A stretch of DNA of 64,000 nucleotides from Acidithrix ferrooxidans (lineage in GTDB: Bacteria > Actinomycetota > Acidimicrobiia > Acidimicrobiales > Acidimicrobiaceae). The DNA lies in assembly GCF_000949295.1 (NCBI RefSeq), contig NZ_JXYS01000018.1, positions 62,001 through 126,000 of the forward strand, read 5' to 3'. The notes under the pieces are model-generated. The model had not been told where the DNA came from. It did no database searches and saw only the letters and a program-made list of their open reading frames with translations. How positions within the stretch are numbered: position 1 is the stretch's first letter; every line of letters begins with the position of its first letter. Positions 15,372-26,226 of this stretch are shown piece after piece. The position numbers and the translations under genes were made by a program.

Positions 15372-18305
15372 CTAGGCAAATTGCGATACGACGGAATAGC
15401 TCCCATTTCGAATCAAAGCGCTAGATATGTAGAGGGATCCGTCTCGATAGGTGACGGGTTCCAATACGCCAGCTCCAGTTACAGAGGTTATGGCCACAAC
15501 TGGCTCTGCTAAAATCAAGGCATCTTGATCAAAGACATTGTCGATAATTGAAGCGTCAAAAGAAATTATCTGAGCTCGCTCAGCGTCACTCTGGGGGGTC
15601 AATTGACCTTGGAATTCACCGCCTAGGGCCTTGGTCATAGCTGCCATAATGATGCCCTCTGGTGCTCCACCAATCCCAAAGAGTGCATCGATATGACCGA
15701 CAAGAACCTCGAACGCTCCCATCACATCGCCATCTGGGATTTCACGAACCCTGGCTCCAATTTTACGAATACGCGAGATAAGCTCCTTATGGCGAGGCTT
15801 GTCAAGTACAACTATCTCAATCTCACCGATCGACTTATCCAAGACCTTTGCCAGAGCTTCAACGTTAGATTCAATCGAATTCGAAAGAGTAAGAGCACCC
15901 TTGGCTCGAGAGCCAACGACCATCTTGTCCATGTAATATCCAGGTAGATACTTGAAGGTGCCCCTCGGAGCTGCAGCAATTACAGAGACCGCACCTGGCT
16001 GGCCTTTTGCCACGTAATTTGTACCCTCAAGCGGGTCTACCGCAATGTCAAAGGTAGGTCCAGCTCCACTTCCTAAGCGCTCTCCGCGATAGAGCATTGG
16101 AGCCTCGTCCTTTTCTCCTTCACCAATTACGACTTCAAGTGCAATTGGAGCCTTGTTAAGAGCTCTTCGCATAGCCCCCACTGCCAATGAATCAGCAGAG
16201 TTGCGATCGCCCCTGCCAACTTTTGAGAAACTAGCCTTGGCGGCGTCGACGCAGGCTAGAACAATATTGCGCTCTAGGACTAGATTTGCATTTAGGTACT
16301 CTAGGTCGTGGCTATCTTTTTTGGTCGACTCAATTCTTGACAAAGTTTCACGGAACGATTGCGCAACCTTTTCGCCCGAAAAACCAAAGTGGGCTTGGAC
16401 TTCTGAGCCTTTACCGGAGGCGCCGTATGAATGCATAGCGATTATGTCTGCTTCGCTAGCCACAACTGGCTCCCAGCCAAGAGGAATGCCTGCCTCTACG
16501 ACAAGCGTGGGAAGTCCCGAAGTTAGAGCCTCGATTCTCCCTCGATAGACGTCCAAGAATCGCTCGCGCCACATTACCGAGACCACGCGCACCGAGATAC
16601 CGTCATTTTGCTTCAAGATCTCTGCGGCCTCTAGGGCAATTACCACTTCAGATCCGCTCGAGATGATTACCCCTCTGGCATCTTGAGGGTCGGAGATTAT
16701 CTGCATTCCAGAGTCCTTGACCCAAGCTGGATCACCATGTGTAGTAACGGTTGGAAGACCTTGTCGAGAAAGCACTAATACAGATGGCATCGAAGGGTCC
16801 CCAATGGAGGTTGCCCAGGCTGCAGCTGTCTCATTTGCATCCGCTGGACGCATTACACGAAGGTTTGGGATAGCCCTTAGAGCTGCTAGATGTTCAACCG
16901 GCTCATGTGTTGGGCCGTCTTCTCCGACTGCAATGGAATCATGGGTGAATACGAAATTGACGCCCAAGCCCATAATGGCTGCTAGGCGCACAGACGGACG
17001 ACAATAGTCGGAAAAGACCAGAAAAGTTGATCCATAAGCCACAAAGCCACCATGAAGTGCAATCCCGTTTAGGAGTGCAGCCATCCCATGCTCACGAATT
17101 CCAAAGTTAATCTCTCTGCCTAGATAATTAGACGATGAGACAAAGTCCAGACCAAGGTTTGTACCAGTCGACTCGGCCAAGTCAGCAGAGCCGCCAATAA
17201 GGAAAGGTAGAGCTTCGCTCAACTGGATCAAGACCTCTTTGGAGGATATTCTCGTAGCCAATGCCTTATCTGGACTAAATGGTTTGATTGACCCAGCGAT
17301 CTCACCTGGAGAAGGCACTACTGGAGAGATTATTTGACGCACCTCATTAGATAGCTCTTTATAACGTTCTCTCCATGCAGCCGCAAGCTTTTCGCCCTTT
17401 TGCACGCTAGAGCGGGCGTGGTCATAGATCGCTTGCGGCACTTCAAAGGGAGGATAGGTCCACTTGTAAAACTCTTTAGTGCCCGCGATCTCCTTAGCGC
17501 CTAAGGCCGATCCATGTACCGAGCTCTTACCCGCCTTGGTAGGAGCGCCATATCCAATTACCGTCCGCAGTTCAATCAGTGTCGGTCCGCCCGTGTTTTC
17601 GCGAGCCTTATTGAACGCTGATTCGATAAGATCGAGATCCTCATGATCTTCTACCAAAATGGTATTCCAACCATAGCTTTCGAAACGACCTCGAATATTA
17701 TCTGTGCAGGACAGTGTGGCATCGCCTGTAATCGTTATATTGTTGGAGTCAAACAATACAATCAGCTTATTCAAACCTAGATGACCAGCCAAAGAGCCTG
17801 CTTCGTGAGAGATGCCCTCCATGAGGTCGCCGTCTGAAGCAAAGACGTAAGTGTGATGGTCTATTACTCCTTTAGCTCCTGCGGCATCAACTCGGCTCGC
17901 CATCATAGCTTCGGCAAGGGCCATACCAACGGCGCTAGAGATCCCTTGACCCAGCGGACCGGTCGTCATTTCAACGCCAGTTGTGTGATGGTATTCGGGG
18001 TGTCCTGGTGTCTTTGAACCCAATTGACGAAAGCCCTGGAGGTCTTGGACCTCAAGTCCATAGCCAAAAAGGTGCAAGAGCGAGTAGACGAGTGCCGATC
18101 CATGGCCAGCCGAGAGTACGAATCGATCGCGATCGGCCCAGGTTGGATCAGATGGTGCATGCTTTAGCACCCGAGAAAACAAAGTATATGCGGCAGGTGC
18201 AAGTCCCAGAGGAAGGCCCGGATGGCCCGAATTAGCGTGCTCCACCTGATCTATCGAAAGCATCCTTAGCGCGGTTACGCAAAGTTGATCATTGTCGTTT
18301 GTCAT
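15372..18305 (-). CDS. transketolase fused to class II fructose-1,6-/sedoheptulose-1,7-bisphosphatase
   Basis: A 977-residue fusion. Residues about 1-657 are a complete transketolase: SGHPGLPLG, TPGHPEY, the thiamine diphosphate motif ASDGDLMEGI through DSNN (about 156-189), catalytic glutamate in FGIREHG (E405) and the C-terminal domain. Residues about 673-977 are a complete GlpX-type phosphatase: VGRGDRNSAD, VVIGEGEKDEAPMLYRGE, DPLEGTN and GGAPEG, which supply the metal ligands. The EGTN form resembles the dual-function FBPase/SBPase of cyanobacteria rather than the DPIDGT of E. coli GlpX. No stop or start lies between the halves. Both activities serve ribulose-bisphosphate regeneration. 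Neighbours rpe and prk support this. Confidence 0.93.
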   Translation of the reverse strand: MTNDNDQLCVTALRMLSIDQVEHANSGHPGLPLGLAPAAYTLFSRVLKHAPSDPTWADRDRFVLSAGHGSALVYSLLHLFGYGLEVQDLQGFRQLGSKTPGHPEYHHTTGVEMTTGPLGQGISSAVGMALAEAMMASRVDAAGAKGVIDHHTYVFASDGDLMEGISHEAGSLAGHLGLNKLIVLFDSNNITITGDATLSCTDNIRGRFESYGWNTILVEDHEDLDLIESAFNKARENTGGPTLIELRTVIGYGAPTKAGKSSVHGSALGAKEIAGTKEFYKWTYPPFEVPQAIYDHARSSVQKGEKLAAAWRERYKELSNEVRQIISPVVPSPGEIAGSIKPFSPDKALATRISSKEVLIQLSEALPFLIGGSADLAESTGTNLGLDFVSSSNYLGREINFGIREHGMAALLNGIALHGGFVAYGSTFLVFSDYCRPSVRLAAIMGLGVNFVFTHDSIAVGEDGPTHEPVEHLAALRAIPNLRVMRPADANETAAAWATSIGDPSMPSVLVLSRQGLPTVTTHGDPAWVKDSGMQIISDPQDARGVIISSGSEVVIALEAAEILKQNDGISVRVVSVMWRERFLDVYRGRIEALTSGLPTLVVEAGIPLGWEPVVASEADIIAMHSYGASGKGSEVQAHFGFSGEKVAQSFRETLSRIESTKKDSHDLEYLNANLVLERNIVLACVDAAKASFSKVGRGDRNSADSLAVGAMRRALNKAPIALEVVIGEGEKDEAPMLYRGERLGSGAGPTFDIAVDPLEGTNYVAKGQPGAVSVIAAAPRGTFKYLPGYYMDKMVVGSRAKGALTLSNSIESNVEALAKVLDKSIGEIEIVVLDKPRHKELISRIRKIGARVREIPDGDVMGAFEVLVGHIDALFGIGGAPEGIIMAAMTKALGGEFQGQLTPQSDAERAQIISFDASIIDNVFDQDALILAEPVVAITSVTGAGVLEPVTYRDGSLYISSALIRNGSYSVVSQFA

Positions 18306-18370
18306 AAAATCTTTCCGATCGTTTAACGTTCATACCTCTTAGTTAACGGCTTTATGTCGCAAGAGGGTCT

Positions 18371-19066
18371 TTAGGCTTTTCGTTTGGCTTGACCTGCTAA
18401 ATTGCGAATTTCAGTCACTGCGGCCTCAAGGCCGTCGGGATGTTTAAAGAGAGAAGAGCCAGCAACCAATGTTCTTGCGCCCGCACTCACAGCACCCTCA
18501 ACGGTAGAGGAGGAGATTCCCCCATCAACCTCAATTTCAATTTCATGACTAAACGAGTTTGCCAATTCATAGGCTGAGCTAATCTTTGACTCCATCGTCG
18601 AAATGTAGGCCTGGCCACCAAAGCCAGGATTAACCGTCATAATCAGGATTAGATCTAACAAATCCACGACATTCTCTATGGCACAGATAGGGGTTGCCGG
18701 GTTCAGTGCCACGCCGACCTTAGCCCCAGCTTGTCTCACGCGACCCAGAGTCCGATGAAGATGTCGAGTTGACTCAGCATGAATGATAAGCAGCTCACAG
18801 CCTGCCGCTACATATTTTTCGATATATTGATCTGGATCAACAATCATAAGATGAGCCTCAAAACCAAGAGTCGTAACTTTTCGCGCCGACGCTATGGTAT
18901 CTGGACCAAATGTAAGATTTGGTACAAAGACACCATCCATAACGTCCCATTGAATTCGATCCACACCCGCTTTTTCCAACTCCACAACCGCATTACCTAG
19001 TTGTGAAAAGTCAGCAGGTAGCACCGAAGGGATTACCAAAATATTCTGCTTTACACCCATCGTCAA
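18371..19066 (-). CDS. rpe: ribulose-phosphate 3-epimerase
   Basis: This 231-residue TIM-barrel enzyme interconverts xylulose-5-phosphate and ribulose-5-phosphate. Signatures are IPSVLPADFSQLG, IQWDVMDGVFVPNLTFGP, the histidine in FEAHLMIVDP, MTVNPGFGGQ and IEVDGGISS. Metal-binding histidines and aspartates are all present. It precedes the transketolase-bisphosphatase gene by 65 bases on the same strand, so the two are probably co-transcribed. Confidence 0.95.
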   Translation of the reverse strand: MTMGVKQNILVIPSVLPADFSQLGNAVVELEKAGVDRIQWDVMDGVFVPNLTFGPDTIASARKVTTLGFEAHLMIVDPDQYIEKYVAAGCELLIIHAESTRHLHRTLGRVRQAGAKVGVALNPATPICAIENVVDLLDLILIMTVNPGFGGQAYISTMESKISSAYELANSFSHEIEIEVDGGISSSTVEGAVSAGARTLVAGSSLFKHPDGLEAAVTEIRNLAGQAKRKA

Positions 19067-19366
19067 CCCCCTATTTGGAAAAACTGCGTACCTTTAGATC
19101 TTTCCTAAAAACAGTTAATCAACTCACAGCCTAAAGCGGTCCGCTGCATAGTGAATAATCCGAATTGATCATTACAATTTAGAAAAGAATCTAGGCGACC
19201 TAAACACCTATACTCTTCCCACATAAGAGGGATTTACCAAACTGAGATCGACCAATGTCACATTGAGGAGTACCATCAAATAAGGTGTTCATTATTGAAA
19301 AAGTCGCAAGTAACGGCTATCTCGCCCTTAAATTTTTTCTAACTGTAGCTTTCTAGCTATTTTCGC
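19067..19366. promoter_or_regulatory. divergent region between rpe and the two-component genes
   Basis: This 300-base region must contain the promoters of rpe (leftward) and of the response regulator gene (rightward). I see no distinct operator or terminator in it. Confidence 0.4.
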
Positions 19367-20068
19367 ATGGGACCAACAGACGTGGAACAAGATAACGACA
19401 CTAAAGATGCAATGACAGAGATGATCTCGGTCCTTTTAGTCGACGATCAAGACATCATTCTGGATGGAATCAGTTCAATGATGAAGCGATTCGAGAATCA
19501 GATCAAAATTGTGGGCAAGGTTAAGGATGCACAAAGCGCTATCGCCTTTGTCACTACAAACCAATTAGACATCGTAATCACCGACGTACGTCTCAAAAAC
19601 GACAGCGGCATCGATCTCTGCAGGGAAATCTCCAAGTCATTTCCTGATGTTTCGGTCGTCATGCTAACTGTCTACGATGACGAGCAGTATCTATTTCAAG
19701 CCCTACGATCTGGAGCAAAAGGGTTTCTTCTCAAACAGATCACCGCTGCTGAACTGCTAGAGCAACTCCTACGGGTACAAAACGGTGATATCGTCGTCGA
19801 TCCTCAGCTAGCGGGCAGGGTTGCACTATCTGCGGCACGTCTTCACTCGGGTGAATTCTGGCCAGGAGCACACCTAGGGTTAACGCAAAGGGAGTCAGAG
19901 GTCCTTGACCTTGTGACCAAGGGAAACTCAAACAAGGCAATCGCAGCGAAGCTCTTCGTTGGAGAAGAGACAGTCAAGACCCACCTGAGCGCGGTCTATC
20001 GCAAACTCGGCGTCAAAGATAGGACTGCAGCTGTAGCACTTGCAATGCGCGAAGCAATCTTTAGATAA
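19367..20068 (+). CDS. NarL/FixJ-family response regulator
   Basis: A 233-residue two-domain regulator. The receiver domain has the acidic pair in LLVDDQD, the phosphoacceptor aspartate in IVITDVRLKNDSG, the threonine in VVMLTVYDD and the lysine in FLLKQITAAE. The C-terminal LuxR-type helix-turn-helix is LTQRESEVLDLVTKGNSNKAIAAKLFVGEETVKTH (split here for reading as one domain). The start may be the ATG at 19367 or an internal one nearer the receiver domain. It is followed after 69 bases by its likely kinase and sits between rpe and cbbX, on the opposite strand. Confidence 0.92.
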   Translation: MGPTDVEQDNDTKDAMTEMISVLLVDDQDIILDGISSMMKRFENQIKIVGKVKDAQSAIAFVTTNQLDIVITDVRLKNDSGIDLCREISKSFPDVSVVMLTVYDDEQYLFQALRSGAKGFLLKQITAAELLEQLLRVQNGDIVVDPQLAGRVALSAARLHSGEFWPGAHLGLTQRESEVLDLVTKGNSNKAIAAKLFVGEETVKTHLSAVYRKLGVKDRTAAVALAMREAIFR

Positions 20069-20137
20069 CAATAATGCAAAAGCCCCTTTTGAAAGGGATA
20101 AGGGAAATCCCAAAATGATGAGTCTTTGGAGTTCACA

Positions 20138-21289
20138 TTGAAAGATCACTTGCTTCGTCAAATTATTGACGCAATGCCACACGTCACAGATCTAGAAGAG
20201 CTAGCAGATCACGTTGCTGAACTTGTGATAGGGGCTTTCGGTGCAGACGTATGCTTCGTCTATCTCCTAGACGAGGACCAAAGACATATCAGTCTGATTG
20301 GCGCGACACCTCCTTATTCGATCCATAGGGGCAAGATTCGCCTAGCCGTTGGAGATGGTATCTCGGGATGGGTCGCTCAATCCAAGATACCTTTAATTGT
20401 TCCGGACAAATGGGCGGACAGTAGATACCGTTATATGCCTGAACTGGAGGGGGAAAACTTCAATTTCCTGATCTCGGTGCCGATGATGAGACCTGGTGAG
20501 GTAGTAGTTGGCGTCCTAAATGTCCATTGGCGCGAATTGCCAAGCGAGAGCGAATCGATCTTGGTGGACCTGCAATATGTCGCCAACCTATTTGCCGGCA
20601 ACGTCGAAATGGCCGCCCTCGTTGAAAAACTTGCCCGACGCGAGAGTCAACTTGAAAAATTCGCAGCCGACACTATCGATGCAGCGGAGTTAGAGCGAAA
20701 GCGAATCGCAAGAGATATTCATGATGGCCTTGGACAACTCCTACACTCGGCACTCTACCATCTAGATGCTGCAATGTATCCAGAATCGATGAACGCCTCA
20801 CGTATAGAGATAACTGCGGCCAAAGATCTCGTCGTCTCGGCCATCTCAGAGGTAAAAGAGACAATATCGCGACTTCGACCAGGAATCCTAGATGACCTTG
20901 GTCTTATGGCGGGCTTAGCAAGTCTTTGCAATTCGATAAAAAACCCCGAAGTTGACGTCGAACTTCCCGAGGTATTCGATGCGATCCTCTCTAGCGCAGC
21001 CGAGATCACCATCTACCGAATTACCCAAGAAGCGCTGGCAAACATCATCAAACACTCCGGAGCAACTTGGGCATCGCTGAAGATTTGGCTCGACTACGAA
21101 CTTCGGATTCTGCATGCGATTATCTCCGACGATGGAGCGGGGTTCGATGTCGACGATGTCAATAACGGCCACGGAATTCAAGGTATGAGGGAAAGAGTTG
21201 AGCTGATCGGAGCAAGCCTCGAGGTATTTTCACGCGCAAACCATGGTACAAAGATCCACCTCAAAGTACCATTCTCCCTAAATCAATAG
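20138..21289 (+). CDS. GAF-domain sensor histidine kinase (NarX/DesK type)
   Basis: A cytoplasmic kinase of about 383 residues with no membrane segment. Residues about 15-165 form a GAF sensor domain; the HisKA_3 dimerisation domain has the phosphoacceptor histidine in RIARDIHDGLGQ; the ATPase domain shows ITQEALANIIKHSG, DDGAGFD and GHGIQGMRERVELIG. A TTG at 20126 is in frame, but the TTG at 20138 has GGAG six bases upstream. It pairs with the upstream NarL-type regulator. A soluble GAF domain suggests sensing of an internal signal such as a gas, redox state or small molecule; the ligand is unknown. Confidence 0.9.
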   Translation: MKDHLLRQIIDAMPHVTDLEELADHVAELVIGAFGADVCFVYLLDEDQRHISLIGATPPYSIHRGKIRLAVGDGISGWVAQSKIPLIVPDKWADSRYRYMPELEGENFNFLISVPMMRPGEVVVGVLNVHWRELPSESESILVDLQYVANLFAGNVEMAALVEKLARRESQLEKFAADTIDAAELERKRIARDIHDGLGQLLHSALYHLDAAMYPESMNASRIEITAAKDLVVSAISEVKETISRLRPGILDDLGLMAGLASLCNSIKNPEVDVELPEVFDAILSSAAEITIYRITQEALANIIKHSGATWASLKIWLDYELRILHAIISDDGAGFDVDDVNNGHGIQGMRERVELIGASLEVFSRANHGTKIHLKVPFSLNQ

Positions 21290-21384
21290 AATCAGGTTTG
21301 GGTAAATTAGATTCCAAGCTCTCATCGCAGAAGCTATATCTCTAGCCAACCCTAAAACCTCCAAACACCAAGGGGTTTCGCGAA

Positions 21385-22326
21385 TCAATCTTTAGGTCCA
21401 GGCTCCAAAAATATTCTACTGGCCAAGAAGTCAACATCTTCGATAGTCATTAGGTCTAACCGGGTAAGGCGATCTCCTCGACGTTCAAACAACCTATTCG
21501 CCTGTCGAAGTCGGGCTCTATCCAGAGCGTTCCGGATCGATCGTGCATTTGCAAAGAATGGCTGCTCCATCCGCCGTTGTACATATTGTTCAAAGACGGC
21601 TTCGGCTTTCCCGCTCATTACGTAGTTCTGCTCAGCTAACATCAACTTAGCGATTGTCACAAGCTCCGTCTTGGTGTAATCAGGGAAGTCGATATGGTGT
21701 GCAATCCGAGATGACATCCCAGGATTACTAGTGAAAAACTTGTCCATGCGATCTTTATAACCAGCCAAGATCACGACAAGATCGTCCCTTTGGTTCTCCA
21801 TAACCTGTAGAAGAATCTCGATCGCTTCGCCACCATAGTCGCGCTCGTTCTCCGGCTTGTAGAGATAGTAGGCCTCATCGATAAAGAGCACTCCCCCCAT
21901 CGCCTTCTTGAGAATCTCCTTGGTCTTAGGCGCCGTATGGCCGATATATTGACCCACTAAGTCGTCGCGAGTAACCGAGACCAAATGACCTTGTCGTACA
22001 TATCCAAGACGATGCAGTATCTCTGCCATGCGCAAAGCCACAGTCGTCTTACCGGTGCCAGGATTTCCCGTAAAGCTCATATGCATCGAGGGTGCGCCAG
22101 AGGAAAGATCCAACTGACGACGCACTCGATCGACCAGCAAAAGTGAAGCTACCTCGCCAATTCGCGTCTTAACCGGTTTCAAACCAACGAGTTCTTTATC
22201 GAGCTTCTCCAAGATACTTGCGATATTCGACTCTTTGTATACCACATCCAAATCAACGAAATCATCTGCCGTGCCCAGAGAGAGGTTGTCTTCGTCGTCA
22301 CTTACATTAGCGCCAAGGTCATCCAT
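21385..22326 (-). CDS. cbbX: red-type RuBisCO activase, AAA+ protein CbbX
   Basis: This 313-residue hexameric AAA+ protein removes inhibitory sugar phosphates from red-type RuBisCO by pulling on the large-subunit C-terminus. Walker A is [13 protein letters not shown], the pore loop is [14 protein letters not shown], Walker B is [12 protein letters not shown], and sensor/arginine-finger residues lie in [17 protein letters not shown]. It is the third gene after cbbL and cbbS on the same strand, behind a 243-base gap, and proves the RuBisCO is of the red lineage. Confidence 0.96.
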   Translation of the reverse strand: MDDLGANVSDDEDNLSLGTADDFVDLDVVYKESNIASILEKLDKELVGLKPVKTRIGEVASLLLVDRVRRQLDLSSGAPSMHMSFTGNPGTGKTTVALRMAEILHRLGYVRQGHLVSVTRDDLVGQYIGHTAPKTKEILKKAMGGVLFIDEAYYLYKPENERDYGGEAIEILLQVMENQRDDLVVILAGYKDRMDKFFTSNPGMSSRIAHHIDFPDYTKTELVTIAKLMLAEQNYVMSGKAEAVFEQYVQRRMEQPFFANARSIRNALDRARLRQANRLFERRGDRLTRLDLMTIEDVDFLASRIFLEPGPKD

Positions 22327-22569
22327 CTAAATTCTTTCTTCTCACTAAGCCACCAATAAGAGGTCCTCACCGCAAACACTCAAGCAAAGAGGCAAACAAG
22401 CTGACCATCTAAGTTCATAAATACTCATTCGACTGAGCCAATCACCTTGAATCTATTAGATGTGACAGAGAAAAATAGTGGAGTTTTTGAGAAAACAGCT
22501 CATAAAAGCCACCTCAGCCACTCCACCGTCAGTCATAAATAGTATTTTCAATAAAGGCGAGGGGTATCT
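22327..22569. other. gap between cbbS and cbbX
   Basis: A weak inverted repeat (GTGGAGT at 22479-22485, ACTCCAC at 22520-22526) is the only structure seen. It could lower readthrough from cbbS into cbbX, as expected when little activase is needed, but the stem is short and the loop long. Confidence 0.35.
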
Positions 22570-23007
22570 CTATGGATACCTTTCACCCTCTGGTTGATCC
22601 GTGGCATAAGGGGTGATCGAGTATCTAATCGATCGACCATCGACCTCTTGTCGCTGCAGTCTGAACCCTGGCTCGTTGGGTGGGCGATTCACCATAAATG
22701 ACATAGTTGGGCTCTCCGTGCCTCGATCTGAACCAAATGCCATAACACGGATGTAATAGTTAGGAAAGGTCGCCCGGCACTGATTGATCTCCCCCATAAT
22801 GCCAGCTGGGTCCTTTAGGTCAAACATTGGCATACCATACATCTCCCAGTAGGTATTACGGGGATGGGGGTCGTCGGTATACTCCACGCTAAGCGCCCAA
22901 CCGTGGTCAATAGCCCACTTTATCTGTAGCATTATCTGCTCGTCGCTAAGTTCTGGAAGAAACGAGAATTGACCCTGAGTCACTCGATTTGCTGGATTGG
23001 TCATCAT
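22570..23007 (-). CDS. cbbS: RuBisCO small subunit, red type
   Basis: A 145-residue small subunit. GQFSFLPELSDEQIMLQIKWAIDHGWALSVEYTDD (one continuous helix-strand region) and YWEMYGMPMFDLKDP are family hallmarks, and the C-terminal extension after FMVNRPPNEPGF is typical of red-type (form IC/ID) subunits, where it forms a hairpin lining the central channel. It lies 21 bases after cbbL in the same operon. Confidence 0.96.
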   Translation of the reverse strand: MMTNPANRVTQGQFSFLPELSDEQIMLQIKWAIDHGWALSVEYTDDPHPRNTYWEMYGMPMFDLKDPAGIMGEINQCRATFPNYYIRVMAFGSDRGTESPTMSFMVNRPPNEPGFRLQRQEVDGRSIRYSITPYATDQPEGERYP

Positions 23008-23028
23008 AATCTAATCGTCTCCCTAGAT

Positions 23029-24748
<1,720 letters not shown>

Positions 24749-25660
24749 ATGACCTTCAATCAACTTCGAACCCTTGTAGCAGTCGTTCAAAACGGGTCGA
24801 TTACCGGCGCCGCAGACGAACTCTACCTCTCTCAATCTGCAGTCTCTTCTTCTATTTATGCCTTGCGCGACGAACTTGGAATTGAACTTTTCTCTAAATC
24901 TGGACGAAACATCGAACCTACACCCGCATGTTTAGTTCTATACAAGCAAGCCAAGGTGATCTTAGGCATGGCGGAGAAGGCAAAGATTGAGGCTATCGCC
25001 ACGTCAGACACTAAGAAAAGGATACTTAGAATGGCCTCAGTCACCACTGCAGGCGAGGCGTTGCTACCTCGGTGGATACGGTCATATATAGATTCACAAA
25101 GCGACGTTGAAATTCGCAGTCATGTTGAAAACCGTTCCCGAGTATTCGAATTGCTCGAATCTCACTCGGTAGACCTCGTTATTGCGGGACGTCCACCGCT
25201 TGGAATGGCCTTCAAAACCCTAGCCGTTCGCCCGCATAAGCTGATGCTTGTGGCATCTGCAAATTCCGAGATTGCCAAAATCTATGAAGCTGGAGGTGAC
25301 GTCACCTCCCTCTTAGCTCGATCTACCTGGCTCATGAGAGAGGAAAAGTCGGGCACACGCAAAAGTCTCGAAGAGTTGCTTGACCTCCTGGCAATATCGC
25401 CTCGTATGCTGACGATCGGATCCAACGTGGCACTGCGAGAAGCTGTAGCCCTTGATATAGGTGTGACTTTATTGTCCTCAGATACGGTCAGTACTCAACT
25501 TGAAATGGGTATTTTGAAGGAAATTAACGTCCCTCCATTGCCAATTGTAAAACAATGGCATATTACCTCCCGGGACGAAGATGGAGTTCAAGCAGAGATT
25601 GCGGCCAACTTTGCCAACCACCTCATCGAGCACAAATTCGTCTCCGCCTTGCCCTCTTAG
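24749..25660 (+). CDS. cbbR: LysR-family regulator, probable CbbR
   Basis: A 303-residue LysR protein. The N-terminal winged helix is FNQLRTLVAVVQNGSITGAADELYLSQSAVSSSIYALRDELG (one domain), followed by a periplasmic-binding-like effector domain with DLVIAGRPPLGMAF, typical of CbbR. Its divergent position next to cbbL makes control of the RuBisCO operon very likely; effectors of known CbbR proteins include ribulose bisphosphate, NADPH and phosphoenolpyruvate. Confidence 0.88.
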   Translation: MTFNQLRTLVAVVQNGSITGAADELYLSQSAVSSSIYALRDELGIELFSKSGRNIEPTPACLVLYKQAKVILGMAEKAKIEAIATSDTKKRILRMASVTTAGEALLPRWIRSYIDSQSDVEIRSHVENRSRVFELLESHSVDLVIAGRPPLGMAFKTLAVRPHKLMLVASANSEIAKIYEAGGDVTSLLARSTWLMREEKSGTRKSLEELLDLLAISPRMLTIGSNVALREAVALDIGVTLLSSDTVSTQLEMGILKEINVPPLPIVKQWHITSRDEDGVQAEIAANFANHLIEHKFVSALPS

Positions 25661-26226
25661 GTGAAAATATGCTATCTGCTCAACCGACCTTATGGCTGGC
25701 GAATTGGGTCATAGATCTCAATTTCTCAAATGAAACCTTAGTGGAACAGGCAAGTTCAAAAACTCAACGATCAAGTCCAAGTCAAGCTAGCTCTCGACAA
25801 TTTAAACCTTGGCACACTTAAACCTTGGCATTGAATGGCTACCTCTAAACCCCAACTCAGATCGCCAGCCTTGTCCAAAAGCTTACGACAAATTTGGGTT
25901 CACCTTCAACGAGGGTAGAAAGTTTAGCTACTTCGTCTTGTGAGATTGGTTGTCTTGCGGGCCGTGCAATATGCAATCTCTTGTTCAAAAGCCAAAATCC
26001 AATTTAACATCGTGGCCCCATCCAAAGTAAAAACCAAAACGTAAAGACGAAGGAAGGAGTAAAAGCCACGAAGTAAAAGCAACAGAGAGCTTAAAACTGT
26101 TAGTCCCAAGCTCCCTTGAACTTTGCCATGGGTTTAGCGACAAAAGCGAACCCCACCAAAAGATGTAACGATCATTGCTTTGAAATTTAGTAGCTCCAAG
26201 TCAACCTCTAAAAAGCCCACAAATGA
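25661..26226. other. gene-free stretch with a 13-bp direct repeat
   Basis: No gene is supported in about 570 bases. TTAAACCTTGGCA occurs at 25802-25814 and again at 25818-25830, three bases apart. The stretch separates the convergent cbbR and M24 peptidase genes; no strong terminator was found. Confidence 0.5.
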
